The position numbers and the translations under genes are program-made. Shown piece by piece: positions 1 to 12,300 of a DNA stretch of 64,000 nt; positions within the stretch are counted from its first letter, which is position 1; the number at the start of each line of letters is the position of its first letter. The notes beneath the pieces are model-generated. The model was not told the DNA's origin and did no database searches. It was given only the letters and a program-made list of their open reading frames with translations. This DNA comes from Lineus longissimus (Eukaryota > Nemertea > Pilidiophora > Heteronemertea > Lineidae), in the NCBI RefSeq assembly GCF_910592395.1, contig NC_088309.1, forward strand, positions 22,694,599-22,758,598, given 5' to 3'.

Positions 1-2
1 CC

Positions 3-1018
3 GCAGCAACCTCAGTATCCTCAAGCAGGACGAAGAGGCGGGTCATGCTCACTGAGGCTCAGAAGGAGAGGTTCAGGACGAGGCGTTTGGACGATAAGCG
101 TGCTCTCATGCTCGCTATTCAAAGGAGGCTTTTCTTGGGCGAATGGGTAGAAAGTTTTTCTAATACAGTTGGCAGCATACTCTCGAAAGCCAAGATTGCT
201 GCCCAGAGTCTTCTTCACGGAATATATCCAGGTATTTATGCTGAATGTTTTATTACAGTGTCAGCCTGTTATCAGCCTAAGTTTCAGATGAGGATGCATT
301 TTGTGTCGTCCTATTCCAACAATACCCTTTAACTATGTCTATGGTACTTTGTAGATGATCGTTAAGTCTAAAAAATCCTATTGTAATTCTAGGTACGAAA
401 TGGTGTGGCAATGGTAAGATCGCCAAATCGTACGACGATCTGGGGACAGGAAGTAAGAGGAAGGCTGACATGTGCTGCCGTGAACACGACCACTGCCCTG
501 ACCATATCCCAGCCCGCAGCACCAAATATGGCGTAAGAAACAACCAAATATACACGATGTAAGCTTATTTCTAGTCACTTGCTTGGTGAAGCATTAACAG
601 CCAATGCCATTTTGCCTATTAAAGGTTTGTGAAGCCTTCAAGTTGAAATCAACACATCGAATACTGATGTGCTTGTGAAGATGGTAGGGCATGGTCCTTG
701 TCAGGCCTATACTGAATTACGAAAGTTGGGCAATATCTCGAGTATTTTCTAGCATCCTTTAACCCAGAGATTCTTTCGCTCTTTTGGCGCATCGTCTCGA
801 CACGCACACGCGCAACCGCCCACGCATCAGTAGTAAAAAGCATGGTAAAAGCCTATTCCATTTGCAGGTCCGCGTGTTCCTGTGATGTGAAGTTCCGCAA
901 CTGCCTCAAGGGAAATGACGATACCACCTCAAGTATTATTGGTACTGCTTTCTTTACCGTCCTTCGCACTTCATGCTTCGAGAACGGAGAGGTTAAACAC
1001 AACTCCTTCAAAAAGTGA
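3..1018 (+). CDS. Group III secretory phospholipase A2 (bee-venom-PLA2-like), 5' partial
   Basis: Three exons are seen: 3-231 (open to the window edge), 393-558 and 868-1018. All junctions are GT-AG and the phases agree (1, then 2). Family role: secreted calcium-dependent hydrolysis of the sn-2 ester of phospholipids. The calcium-loop motif WCGNG opens exon 2, followed by the active-site motif CCREHDHC with the catalytic His-Asp pair. A KYG.RN block and a CSCD...CL block in exon 3 are also typical of group III. Exon 1 is basic (RTKRR near position 30) and probably a propeptide; no signal peptide is visible, so the true start is probably before base 1. The ATG at 45 is only the first methionine in the visible frame. 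The C-terminus after the catalytic core is short. Family identity is firm; whether it is digestive, immune or venom-related cannot be told. Confidence 0.86.
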
Positions 1019-1038
1019 ACTGTAACCATGCAGAGTTC

Positions 1039-1044
1039 AATAAA
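1039..1044 (+). terminator. Polyadenylation signal AATAAA of the PLA2 gene
   Basis: A canonical AATAAA lies 21 bases after the PLA2 stop codon, which supports 1018 as a true terminal exon end. Confidence 0.6.
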
Positions 1045-3135
1045 GTGACGAAATTTTGTAAAAAATTAGCTGGACTTCGTTTTCTCGATTCCTTCATAAC
1101 ATGCACATGTATTGCCTGGAAGGCGTCGTTCGCTACTGCCATTGAACACATAGGCCTAATGAATTATTGGAAAGGCCAATTGGAAATGCTTTAGTGTCAT
1201 CGATTTCTTTTTTGGGTTAAAATCTCTGTGGATGAACATGTACGCAGGCAGTTAGTCTGAATAATGATTGCAGACACTGATCTATGATCTAAACCCAAAA
1301 AGAGTCCATCGTAATTTGCAGGCTGTTCGGGTCGGCAGTTCGTGTAAAGTTACTGAGAGCAGACAAGACCACTAATGAATATTCATAGGTTGGAGGCCTA
1401 TCAATTAGACGAGTGCATGTTTTTAACTCTCAAGTACATATTTGGAGAGGTATTGAAAAAAATATTTGTTGTGGCAAGTCAACAGATATAAAGAAATTAT
1501 TTGATGAAAAAATTAATTTCGAATTTTGCTAATTGGGTAATAGGGGGCGTGTTTTGAGATTTTTCTGCCAGTTGGCTGAAAAGAGTGGAAATATCAATGT
1601 CTGTCTAATTTGTCGATTATCAAAAAATTTCCGTGGTCAACTACCAGTTTATTTTTCACCATTTACTTGCCCGACTGTCCGGAATATTATATTAAAAATT
1701 TCAGATTCACAACCCCACGCAGTATTTGATGCGTCGCGGTCAAACATTGACAATTTAACTGCTAAAAGGCTTAAAAATCAATTGTGGTCTTGTCTCAGAG
1801 CGGCCCACCACACATCCTGAGCTTCAGGTTTTTGATACTCCTACGTCCCATACAAAATGGTAATTGTAATAGCGAGAGCTGGAGCATATGGAAAACCACT
1901 GGGTGCCGAGGATGCCCACCACATGGTATTCTGATAACTTTTTGTGTACCTTGCGAATGTGTATCTATCGTGCCCTCTACACGACTTGAACTTTGAACTA
2001 GATATCAGTGCCGGCCCGGAAGTTAGTAGATGTAGGGGCGCTGATTCTTTAAAAGGGTTGGGTCTAATGGAATTTCAAACTCTTCCTTCAGTATGTCAAG
2101 TGTCCTCCACACAGGCACCTGTTTTGCTCCCTCGAATTTGAAGTTTTGTATCCTGCTGCAATCGTGTATTGAAAATAACATCAACCCACAAATCACTGGC
2201 TATACTGATTGGTTGACAGCTTTTGCTGAATAAACCCACCAAAATTCAGCTTCATGCCGCGGCATAATTCAGAAGATCCGGGGTTAAAACGTGGAATTAT
2301 GCCCTGGCATAAATCTAAATTGTGTCAACTCGCACCAGCCATACACGTACAACTTGATCATAACCACCACGATTACCAGATACAAGAAATGGGCGACAAA
2401 TCAAATCCTGATCTAAAAAGCAGAGGCTGACCATAGCTCGCCGCAGGCATGGGTGGTGACCAGTGATTGTGAACTAATTTGACAAGATCTCTCACTGCCA
2501 CGGGGAAAACATAAGGTTACATGTAATTACTGCCTCGGGAGTAGCGACATAAAATGAGGCCTTGGGGGCTAAGATGCAGAGATAATTGAAGTTTCTGATT
2601 ATTGCGCATCTAGCGACTTGTCCGACTGGTCAAATTTCATTTGGTCTGTGATATGGGCTGGGTGTTCTAATCGAAGAATTTGTGACCATTCTTAGTTGCA
2701 ATGACCATCAGTTGATACGGGTGAATGTAATCAGTCCGGGCACAAGAATCACTGCTAGACTGGTCGTAGGTCGATCAACGGCCACCCTTCGATCGACGAC
2801 ACGTGTAGAATTTAAATACATGTATAGGCCTACTGCTCCGCATATACTAAGTACATGTACAGCAATATAAATGCATGAACTGATAAAAACACTTTTGATG
2901 CAATTTCGCTGAATCGTACCCTGCGTTCAGCTGTGTTTACTCAAATAAGGCCTGGGGCTGAGGAGGGACCTGTCTACAAACATATGTCCTCTTATGTTGG
3001 CACTCGGTTCTAATAGGGGACACATAGGAGAGTAAAAGAACTTGGGTGGACATCGCAGATCATTGGGGAAGGGTTTAAATTCAAGATGGCCGCCATACAT
3101 ATAATCGACCATAACTCACCATTATTCCCCTATAG
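1045..3135. other. Intergenic, no gene recognised
   Basis: AT-rich DNA with scattered short open frames that lack family motifs, paired splice sites or similarity to the neighbouring genes. No RNA gene or clear repeat was seen. Confidence 0.5.
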
Positions 3136-3297
3136 ATGTATAAATTTGGTGCCGAGGCCATAGCCATACCTAGGTTTGATCATGAGGGGGTCAAGAAGCT
3201 GTATCGGAAGATGTTTGGGAAGGCGAATCGACGAGTTATACCCGTTGATCCAACTGCTCTGGACATGACTGATGTCTACAGTCGAACTGGCGAGTGA
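3136..3297 (+). CDS. Possible orphan terminal exon, 54 codons
   Basis: A CCCCTATAG acceptor is followed at once by ATG and 53 codons to TGA. The peptide has a basic middle (LYRKMFGKANRR) and looks more protein-like than nearby frames. It is in phase 0, so it could join a phase-0 donor such as GAG|GTTAAA near base 991 in the last PLA2 exon, giving an alternative PLA2 C-terminus, but that donor is poor. It may instead belong to an unrecognised gene or be chance. I do not recognise the peptide. Confidence 0.25.
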   Translation: MYKFGAEAIAIPRFDHEGVKKLYRKMFGKANRRVIPVDPTALDMTDVYSRTGE

Positions 3298-4163
3298 TGT
3301 ACAGGGCACTGAGCAGTTGGCAATGAAATTTGCAAGAAACGTACAGTGAATTTCATGATGCAGATCACCAGTGTGTGGCCACCCACTTTTAAGACAATGA
3401 TATCATCCAAAATTGTTCTCCTTTCATCGATTTTCAGCGAACAACAGCCAATTTCAAAATTACAGGTGTCCAGCAAGCCGGTGACTAGTCCGCTACCAAT
3501 CAGAAGTGTCATATTTCAACATTTATCGTTTATCTACTGAAGATGACAGGTGTCTAGTCTCAAGCAATTAGAAGTACCACTTTGAATCAATTCGATGTAA
3601 AATGAGTTGATAAATATGGTAATTCTTCGGCAAGTGGATACAACCAGCAGAACAAATCGATAAAAGCTTTTGATTTAGCTCTGAAGCTACCAATCGACCA
3701 AAGATTAAAGCTAGAAGCACCATCTAGAGCCACTATAACTCTGCGATGTAAACGCGAACCAACGAATATTACCTGGTGGACCTTTGCCATTTGCTTAAAT
3801 AAAGTAGGATAAGCTACCGGATATGGCGTCAGAGAGGTTGCTTCTGCATGCTGCCATGTCATGCCAGTGGCATGCTGCCACTGCCATGCTGAAGGCACTC
3901 AGGACAGCTTTACGGTATTCGCGTACGGTCGCTCTATCATTACATGTCGTTTACTATGAAAAACTACAGCGGGAGAAGTGAAGATTTTGATCATCATGCG
4001 GCTGAGTGAAGTGAATTAACCACCAAATCATGCGAAAGAGACGAACATCTGGACTCGATATTCGATTGGAACCACCGCCTAGGCTGTTGGTTTTCTGTGG
4101 AGGCGGTTTCTCTTAGTGGTAATGCGAGCTTTCAACCTGTTGCAGATGTTACTGTGATCGCTC
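3298..4163. other. Upstream region of the GPCR, no gene recognised
   Basis: No supported exon. Around 3838-3895 short stretches built on GCATG and GCCATG recur in both orientations and could fold locally. The DNA just before 4164 is the presumed 5' UTR or promoter of the GPCR. Confidence 0.4.
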
Positions 4164-5294
4164 ATGGCTGCACGAAGTAAATCGAGATCCGAAGTTTTCA
4201 AGTCTGCAATCCGAAATATGGCTTCTACGGGACAAAACGACAGAGGTCGAAGTGTTTCCATGTCGACATTAATGGGATCATTTGGAACACCAACACCAAC
4301 GGATCCAATAATGAAGGTATTGAAGGATGTGACATACGTCCTCTCTGTTTACTGTCCTCCAATCATCGTGATTTTCGGGATCATTGGTAACGTACTTTCA
4401 TTTCTGCTTCTTGGTTTGCCTCACTACAAACATTCAACAAGTTGTGTGTACATGCGGGCTTTGTCAATATCAGACACGCTTTTCCTTTTGGGCGTATCGT
4501 TGGAGAGATGGCTCCTAGTCATCATACCAGACATTTTGGCAGCCCCGGGTGTTTTGCAGCCGTTCTGCCTGCAGTATTTATTCTTTACGTATTTTACATC
4601 ATTGTTATCATCGCATCTTCTTATTATCATGTCAGCGGATCGTCTGCTTGCCCTGTGGATCCCGCTCAAAGCCCACCTCTGGTGCACTCCACGCCGCGCC
4701 AAAACCGTCGTCGTGTGTCTGTTTCTGATCGCTGGCGGACTCAATGTTGTACAATTCTTTCGAGTGGTTCACCCGGATTATTTAACCTGGCTGTGCCCAT
4801 ATCATTTCCAAAACGGACTTAATGTGGTCCATGATCAGATTTTTTCCGTCGTTGGTATCTACATCCCCGTGACTCTTCTCTTCTTCATCAACATTGCCAT
4901 TATAGCAATCGTCAGAATCAGCTCACGACTACGCACAAAATTCCAAGATGGCCGTCAGCAGAGGTCAAACACGGAAGGTCATATCACCGAGATGTTACTG
5001 CTCGTATCTTTCATGTTTCTTTCGTGCATGATACCAGGCAGGACGAGGAACTTTTACTGGACATATTACGATGGTCCGAAAACATCAATGATAAATGCAC
5101 TACGGCGTTTTAGCCTAGATTTCACGTTGACGATTCAATTCCTCAATTACGCCATGAACTTTTATGTGTACACATTGCCGATAAAAAAGTTTCGGATGGA
5201 CCTAAAGAAGATGATTTTTCATCCCGGAGAGTCTCATACGAGGAAATATACCATTGGGGGTGTTTCTTCGGTAGCAGGGCAGAAAAGGTACTGA
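4164..5294 (+). CDS. Class A (rhodopsin-like) orphan GPCR, intronless
   Basis: One uninterrupted frame of 376 residues with seven hydrophobic segments. Landmarks: GN of TM1 near 75-76, Asp of TM2 near 104, the conserved Cys at the start of TM3 (135) pairing with a Cys in loop 2 (211), DRL (159-161) in place of DRY, CMIP (288-291) in place of CWxP, and NFYVY (332-336) in place of NPxxY. A basic helix 8 and short tail follow. The first 50 residues are hydrophilic with no signal peptide, and in-frame Met 20, 33, 37 and 50 are alternative starts. The layout resembles the peptide-receptor-like orphan GPCRs expanded in marine invertebrates; the ligand cannot be inferred. A separate 5' UTR exon is possible. 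Confidence 0.88.
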   Translation: MAARSKSRSEVFKSAIRNMASTGQNDRGRSVSMSTLMGSFGTPTPTDPIMKVLKDVTYVLSVYCPPIIVIFGIIGNVLSFLLLGLPHYKHSTSCVYMRALSISDTLFLLGVSLERWLLVIIPDILAAPGVLQPFCLQYLFFTYFTSLLSSHLLIIMSADRLLALWIPLKAHLWCTPRRAKTVVVCLFLIAGGLNVVQFFRVVHPDYLTWLCPYHFQNGLNVVHDQIFSVVGIYIPVTLLFFINIAIIAIVRISSRLRTKFQDGRQQRSNTEGHITEMLLLVSFMFLSCMIPGRTRNFYWTYYDGPKTSMINALRRFSLDFTLTIQFLNYAMNFYVYTLPIKKFRMDLKKMIFHPGESHTRKYTIGGVSSVAGQKRY

Positions 5295-5371
5295 GGTGAG
5301 CTTCTTTGTGATAAGAACGCCCCGGCGACGATCCCCATCCTCTACCAGCATACATGTACTCCTGTCTCTCG

Positions 5372-5377
5372 AATAAA
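5372..5377 (+). terminator. Polyadenylation signal AATAAA of the GPCR
   Basis: The hexamer sits 78 bases after the GPCR stop, implying a very short 3' UTR and confirming that the coding region ends in this exon. Confidence 0.6.
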
Positions 5378-7896
5378 GTGCGCTATACGTCTGATATATT
5401 TTGATCATGCTTTAACTAGTTAACTGATAAACTACACTACATCTTCACTTTAGCGCCATTGGTTACCAATTTTTGTGTAATTGGAAGCTGAACAAAGTGC
5501 AAAACCTGTCTTCGCAGTGTGTTTTTTACATGAGGTATACAGCGTCATGCCAAATTTAAAGTTCTACTATATAAGGTAGGAAAAAATGGGGGAAAGCTAG
5601 CCCCTGTCATTCATTCTCGAGAGATGATTAGAATGCATTTGGAGGATATATATTTTCCTCATTCTGCCAGACTCTTTCGTCATGTTTCACAGGAACTGTG
5701 GAAGAGAGCTCAGCAAGCCCGAATCGTGGAGGAGATCCTCCAAATCAAATGGATCGGCCACTCATACTCTGAGGAAACCCATCTCAAGTTTACCACGCAA
5801 ACCTTGGTTTGGAATCCACAAGGAAACGGAAATAGTGGCAGTTCTAATAGCACCTCCTCTTTAGGCAGCAAGACCCCAATATAGCAGACGCGTGACTGAC
5901 GGGATACAATTGGAAAAAAATGTCGGCAAAGAACAGGCAGAGATGGCTGAGCTTTTTCGATGGCCTGTGTGCCGCTATAGTCATCAACAAGTCATTCAGT
6001 AAGACTAGTAAGTATTAAAGTATTAAGTAATTTAGTAAGTATGTACATTTGCTCAGTCTTGCCTAAAATATGTTAATGGGCATACGGCTTCTCATCATCC
6101 AACTCCAATTTTATAAGGTGTTTGCGGATCTTTCTAGAATCTTTGATTCACATCATATTTCGACGACTGCATACTCATGTCCCCATTTGTGTTGGTGAAT
6201 TCAGTAAATTCAAAAACTGAGAACGAGTTGTATTAACAATATGTTGAAGATTCGGCACGATGACAATACTTACTGATCACCCCTCGTATGACCGCCATCG
6301 GTAAAGATACGTTGACATTTCTCTTGTCATTAGGGCGAGTGCCTTGGCCTCCTTTATTACATACATGTATATCATTGATTAGATAGATACGAGACATCTC
6401 CCGACAGTGGGTTCTCTGGTGACTTGCCAAAATCTAACAGTACATTTGCTACCTGATATCGCTATTATGTTTCCATATTTATTCCACACCTACAGAAACC
6501 TGAAGAAAAACGAAAGACGCTGTGCACCCGAAGTAATGGGCCTGGAGTCATCGTCTATAGATGCACAGTTGAGAATGTACAGTGGTGAGGCGGCACCACT
6601 GAATTTTCTCAGCCAGGCGGTATATAGGCATACACTGATTAGCGGGTTCGACGCCATCTTGACGACCAAGGTTTTCGCGTCATATCAAGATTTGAAATAC
6701 TCCAAAGGGAGCATAATGAAATATCGAGAGGCGGAGAATATATATTGAAAACAACTGGTGCCAGGATGGGTTTCACATGTTGATTTTCTTTGTTCTTTCT
6801 GTCCTGCATTACTGCATTATAGTTCATCTCTGTTTCAGTGGTCTTTTCATGTGACACTAACAGTCAGGAAGGATGACAGCTGTTTCATCTCAGCATCCTC
6901 TATCACGACACAAAATCTTAAGTATACTTAGGTATACTTAGAATGAGGTGTAAAAAACGAACTATGCACTACCAAGTGATTCCGTGAATAAATACATATT
7001 TATTACAAATACAAAAATGATTGAATTCTGAATTTAGGTTACATCTATTTACATCGAAACATCACAATTGGGCTATCAAATACTTAAAGGGTCTTTCTCC
7101 TATCGGAAGATTTCTTACACGATAACGACAATACTCGTATCCAGGATGAAATAAGTACATGTAATTTGATATATTATAATAAAATTAAACCAATACGAAT
7201 ACAACATTGCATAGGTATTTTCACAAGTGTTTTTTGAACATACTTGGTTTAGCCAGCATTCATGGTATATAGAATTACAGGTATGCAAACAAAAGAGTGT
7301 GGTTGCTACAGAAATGACCATAAAACAGCGCAAAACGGCGAAAAAAATTGATTTTGACAGAAATTGACAACAATGTCAGCGCCTTGAATGAATGACGATA
7401 TGTCGCGTGCGTCTATTACTGAGATCGAGGTCTAATTTACCTCCGTCAATCACTAATAATTGTCAACTAGTAGTCGGCTATCGACAGTCCCAACATTATA
7501 TTGAAGAAAAAACAAACTTTGAAAAAATCGGCCCAGTATTTTCAAAGTGGACCAAAAGGACAGTGACAATTGTTTATGAAGTCAACTACATGTATCTTCA
7601 TATTCCGTCCTCGCCAATCCAGAGTCAGTCGTATCCTTCTCCCCTCGCACACGTTGAGATCGGTCGATACTGCCGAGTGTTGGCCTGAGCTTCAGGATGA
7701 GTATAGTCCGTTTGGAGACGCATTACCTGCCGGGACACTATACCCCCCCCCTTCCCCCTCCCGTCCAATGATGTAAAGCCATGAATCCAGCACTCCGATT
7801 CTTTCAATGGGGTTGCAATAGGATCTATTCCATTCTATTAAGCTAATCACTGCCAATCGACCTGGTGCTGTTCTGGCAATTGAACAGTCGAATCAA
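5378..7896. other. Intergenic region between the GPCR and the sushi gene
   Basis: No firm gene. A frame after a TTTCACAG acceptor at 5693-5864 reads as a basic, Ser-rich tail (RRSSKSNGS) such as might end a GPCR; it is too short to call. Around 6650-6715 there is a diverged match to about 21385-21470 (both read roughly ATCTTGAC.ACCAAGG.TTT.GC.TCA and later AAAGGGAG), suggesting a shared dispersed repeat. A reverse-strand AATAAA at 6999-7004 could end the sushi-gene mRNA with a 1.2-kb 3' UTR. Confidence 0.4.
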
Positions 7897-8016
7897 TGGG
7901 TGATATGAATAAAGACTAGCAAATGCTTTTACTTCAATTTTGTACAGAAAGGCCTAGTGTAAATGTACATGAAGTTTTAGATAAAAGCATTTGCTAGTCT
8001 TTGTTCATATCACCCA
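7897..8016. repeat. Inverted-repeat hairpin element (MITE-like)
   Basis: Two 35-base arms, 7897-7931 and 7982-8016, are reverse complements apart from a single mismatch and enclose a 50-base spacer with weaker complementarity. No coding capacity. It lies just 3' of the sushi gene, possibly inside its 3' UTR. Confidence 0.75.
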
Positions 8017-8177
8017 ATATCTGAAGTAGAGGTGCTGCTTATGAAATATACCCACAAGCAGCCGTTAAGCGCATCCCTATCGCAAATCCATGACACGCGG
8101 CGAAAATCGTCATGGCGGCTAGATCCCCGCTAGCTTTTGGAACTGACTTTTAATTCATTGCAAGTTGAGAATCCATG

Positions 8178-9370
8178 CTATTCGTTTATTCGCACTTCAG
8201 TGTCATCATCAGTTGGATTCGTATTTCGATTCGATGGCGGTTTGCTGTAAGCCGGCTTATAGGTGATCACGGATACTGGTCTGTCGTTCTCGTTCTCATA
8301 GTCTGCTGCTACGCTGTCCCTGACGTGGGAGCGTCGCGTGACCATGTCATCAAATGGCCTGCTGTGACCTTTCTGCCGGCGCATGTATGGAGGCATGTAG
8401 CCATCATCCGGATTCATCCCTGCAAAGAATTAGACATCAAAACTGTTATGTTTCTTGGTTCAGCAGAAAAAAGGCAAGAAACGGATTTTCATGTAGACCT
8501 GTCTGCATTTACCTATCGCTGTAGCATGCCAAAATTAATGTCAACATCTGCCGCATTGACCAACTCGGATACGAAGATTTAATTTGTTTCAAAGATCGTG
8601 TGCCATAATAGAAAGGTTTAGAATTTGATCCAAGGACGAGAACGAGATGATTTTTTGTCTGGTTGATGCCATCAACTCAACTTGATTGTTCTATGTACTG
8701 CTTTTAGGCATACCAGACACTTTAATGCCTAGTCTTCAAAATACACACTGCTTTATTGCATTTGTGAAACAAGTAACGCAATACCCGTCGTCAAAACACT
8801 ACGTTGTTCTCGGTCACGTTATTGGATGCAAATCTGAACCTGACTTAGAGACTGTTGCTCACCGAGATTCGACTGTCCATTTGATCCATTGATGTTCTTT
8901 GCCTCAGCAGAGGTCAAATAAACAATGTTGTCCATGGTATTGTACATTATAGGCGCCGTCTCAAACTTCTGTTGCTTGCGACGCCTGAATTTAAGTAAAA
9001 TACGAAATTGTAGAAAAATGTCAAATAAAACATTGTGTTCATGCATGTAGGCCTCCCATAATAGGCTATACATTGCATGTATAATATGAGTAACAAGAAG
9101 GGAATGTGTATGGAGGAGGAGATTTTACAGTTCGCGTCTCAAATGAATAAAATAAAGTAAGTTTAATTTTGACCTCGTGTCGTTGGAGAGAAACATGTTA
9201 ACATGTTAACATGGCTTTTTGACAGTCACTTTCGCAAAAAATGCCTACCAATGTTAATTTGTAGAAAGCAGATGCCTACCTGTATAAGACTACTGCAACG
9301 ATGACTAGGCCTATTATCAAAACCCCAACTGGAAGCCCAATCCATGCATAGAGAGTGTGATCACCTGTGC
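8178..9370 (-). other. Transmembrane and cytoplasmic part of the sushi receptor (exons 9370-9280, 8984-8863, 8419-8178)
   Basis: Exon 9370-9280 encodes a helix rich in V, I, L and G (WIGLPVGVLIIGLVIVAVVL) and ends in phase 2; the next exon begins with a basic stop-transfer cluster, RRRKQQ. The tail of about 120 residues carries tyrosines in SH2-like settings: YNTM (YxxM), YMPP (YxxP), YENE (YxN, Grb2-like) and ITYKPA. This suggests a signalling receptor rather than a passive complement regulator. The motif meanings are family knowledge; phosphorylation is inference. The donor of exon 8984-8863 was placed at GTGAGC (8862-8861) because it restores the frame into the last exon. Confidence 0.78.
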
Positions 9371-12300
9371 CTGCAACAAAAGGAGTACGAACACTGTAGA
9401 CAATGCTACTTTCAACATACTTTCAGGTTAGGTTTGAAAAATTCTAAAAAATGATTTCACAAAGTAATTACTACATGTGTATAAGTAGTAACTTCGATAT
9501 CACCATCCACTGAAGGCTGATTTGCTTTCTGTTTTGTTTCATCCAGGCGTAACCAGTGGTTTTCAGTACACTCCGCCCTTATGAGAAAGGTTAAAAAAAG
9601 CCTGAATCATCGGGATGGTTGCTTTCAGCTTTGCTTTGCTATGCACCATCATCTATCTTCTTCGAGATGTATGAAGAGAACACGTACTTGACTGATGCTC
9701 GATGTTGGAAGTTGACTCCGGCGCTGGAAGCATAAAAAAAGATTGATCATGTAAAATATCAAAGACACTTACCTGTACACAGTGGGCAACAGTTGTTTTA
9801 TTACAGAAAGAGAAGTAACTTTTAGGATGGACAATTCCAATCGGTCAGGAAAATGTCCATCCTTAACAAGGTTATATCTCGGCCGCATTAGAATGTGAAC
9901 TTGCTCATATTACATAACAAATAACATAAAGTCAAAGGACTCCTCCTGCCTGTAATATGATACAGTAAGTACCCAATTTGGCCACACTGACTTGGCCTCA
10001 GAATCCATTGCAGTCAGGTTGGAACCCGACATGGACCGCGGCCTGTGCCTTACCTGCGGCGATGGCGGAGAGACCCAAACACTGATGAATGGCGCCACGC
10101 ATGACCACGAATGCGAAGATGTAATCAGAGTCTTTCAAATTAATTTATTATTTATTTGAATGACTCTGAAGTAATCAACCAGAGTCTTTATTTGAAAGAC
10201 TCTGAATCAACGTAATAAAATAATTGGATGTCAAGATGTAGAATGGAAGATTATCGTTGGTATTTGACCCCATCATTTATTCCTTGCGGAAGCTTCAAGG
10301 TTGTTTTTTTCTAACCTACTCATCCAATTTTTTTCTAACATGCAAGATAGGCTTTATTAACCTTTTTTGCATTTGTACAGTTCCTTGTTCCAGGTCCCAT
10401 TCTTTAAGCACTCGGCTTCACTATGTCCCTTAACGATTTCTTCGGACACTGGACATTTGACAGTGATCCGGGTGTTTGGTGATAAGTATTCTCTAGATGA
10501 TATCACAGTCCCATCAACGCCAACCAACTCGCCATAGCCAACTTTGGGAGCGAAACAAAAGCGGGTGGTACCTGATATAAAGGCAAACAAAATACATGTA
10601 TGTTAGATGAGTTCTCCCCCTGGAACTTTTAATTGACAGTCCCTGTTCAACAGAATTCCACTGTCTTCTACTGCAGCTCCCTTTTTGCCTAGTCAAATTA
10701 CTAAGGGAGCACGTCACACTTATATTGCTTATATTGAAGCCCCCCCCCCTCCATCGAAAGACGAACAAGACTATATTCTGGGCATGTGTTTCATAAAATG
10801 GTCAGACTGACAGAACATGGTTCAGCGTTATCAGTCAATTATGTGGCAGTTCGAGATGATATCAGATGATCATTTCACCTTTGCTTCAAGGTTTCCTGCC
10901 TTAGCAACCTGGCAACCCTGCGTGGAGATTGACTATATACGTGTATGTCCGCGTGACAATTTCTGTGAACGACCTTGCAACTTATCTTACCTGCTGTACA
11001 ACTCGGCAGAGGATCTTTGTACTTCTCTACCGCAACACACTGAATTTCTTCCTTCCCATGTCGAATGTATCCGATATCACATTCGAGGTAAGCTGTGTCG
11101 TTCACTAGAATAGTGTCTGACCTATCACGACGGTTTATCTTCACAGTGATCTTGCCATGTTTAATTTTCGGGAGAGTGCATTTATTATCTGGAATAAGAC
11201 ATTAGAACCTGTCACATGCTTTAAGCCAAAATATGAAATTAGTAAACGCCCGAATTGTTATATAGAAGGAGGTTTCAGAGTCCCTTTGAAGAAAAAGGCG
11301 GACCGTTTTGTTTATAGGTGAGGTGTCAAGGTACAAACATGTATATAGCTATAAAAACAGTGGCCCTTTAGTGTGATCGCTCAGTACGACAACCTCAAAG
11401 CTTCAATCCCGAGATTTCTGTCACAACGATGAAATATCTAGTGTGGGGATAATCAGAAAAACTGTCTGGCTTTGAAGCTGTATATCTGAGAGATGGGGAT
11501 TATTTGGGCACATCTAGGCTCGAAACCATTCAGAGGTTTGTCATCTTCGCGAAAACCTTAGGGGTCGCACATCTGTGTTGGTCGAATGACTTCAAAGATT
11601 TTTAAAATATTCAATTTCCTTTATTTGTAAGAGTGTACCTCTGACACAAACTGGCTTCGTTTGTCTCCAGGTTCCATCATCACAGTTGAGTTTATCTCCT
11701 TTGATGTTTCGAATGAAGCCCAGAACGCACGACATCTTGACGCTCTGACCTGAACTGATGAAGTTCAGGTTTGTGTCGATCATAGTGTGATTGTCTTCCA
11801 TTCGGCTGACCCGACAGCTACCTTTGTTTTCTGTAATTGGTATCACTTTTTGGTTGAAATGCCAAGAGTTTGGTTAAAATGCATTTAAGAAGGATTTCAC
11901 GAACTCAAATTAAGGAGGATGGAAAGGCGTTTTCACAACTAATGAACCATGCAGAACTATGAATCACGAATACTGTTGAACTATACCAATACCGTCCACT
12001 GCTCATCAACAGATAGGTATTAAACAAGGAGGTGTATCGGAGAAGCGGTGGCATGGTTTATTAGTGTAAGTATAGTGAAAGGTCGTAAAACGACTGAAAG
12101 CGAGTGAAAGGAGGGGGAGCTGTTTGGAGAAGGAGGTATCAAAGGTTATATGAAAGATCAGCAAAGAAAGAAGTTATATCTATATCATGATACTATAAGG
12201 CGGCTCGATAAAGTGCCATTTGGGGGTAGGGTTTCGTCTCGGAATTTTGCACGTTTGCAGGTGATATGTTATCCTGATGCAACGTCATGTTTATTTTCGG

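Noticed and set aside
5624..5884. Plus-strand frames after the GPCR as a second gene
   Set aside because: There are two overlapping frames with no homologous motif; only a weak acceptor supports a terminal exon.
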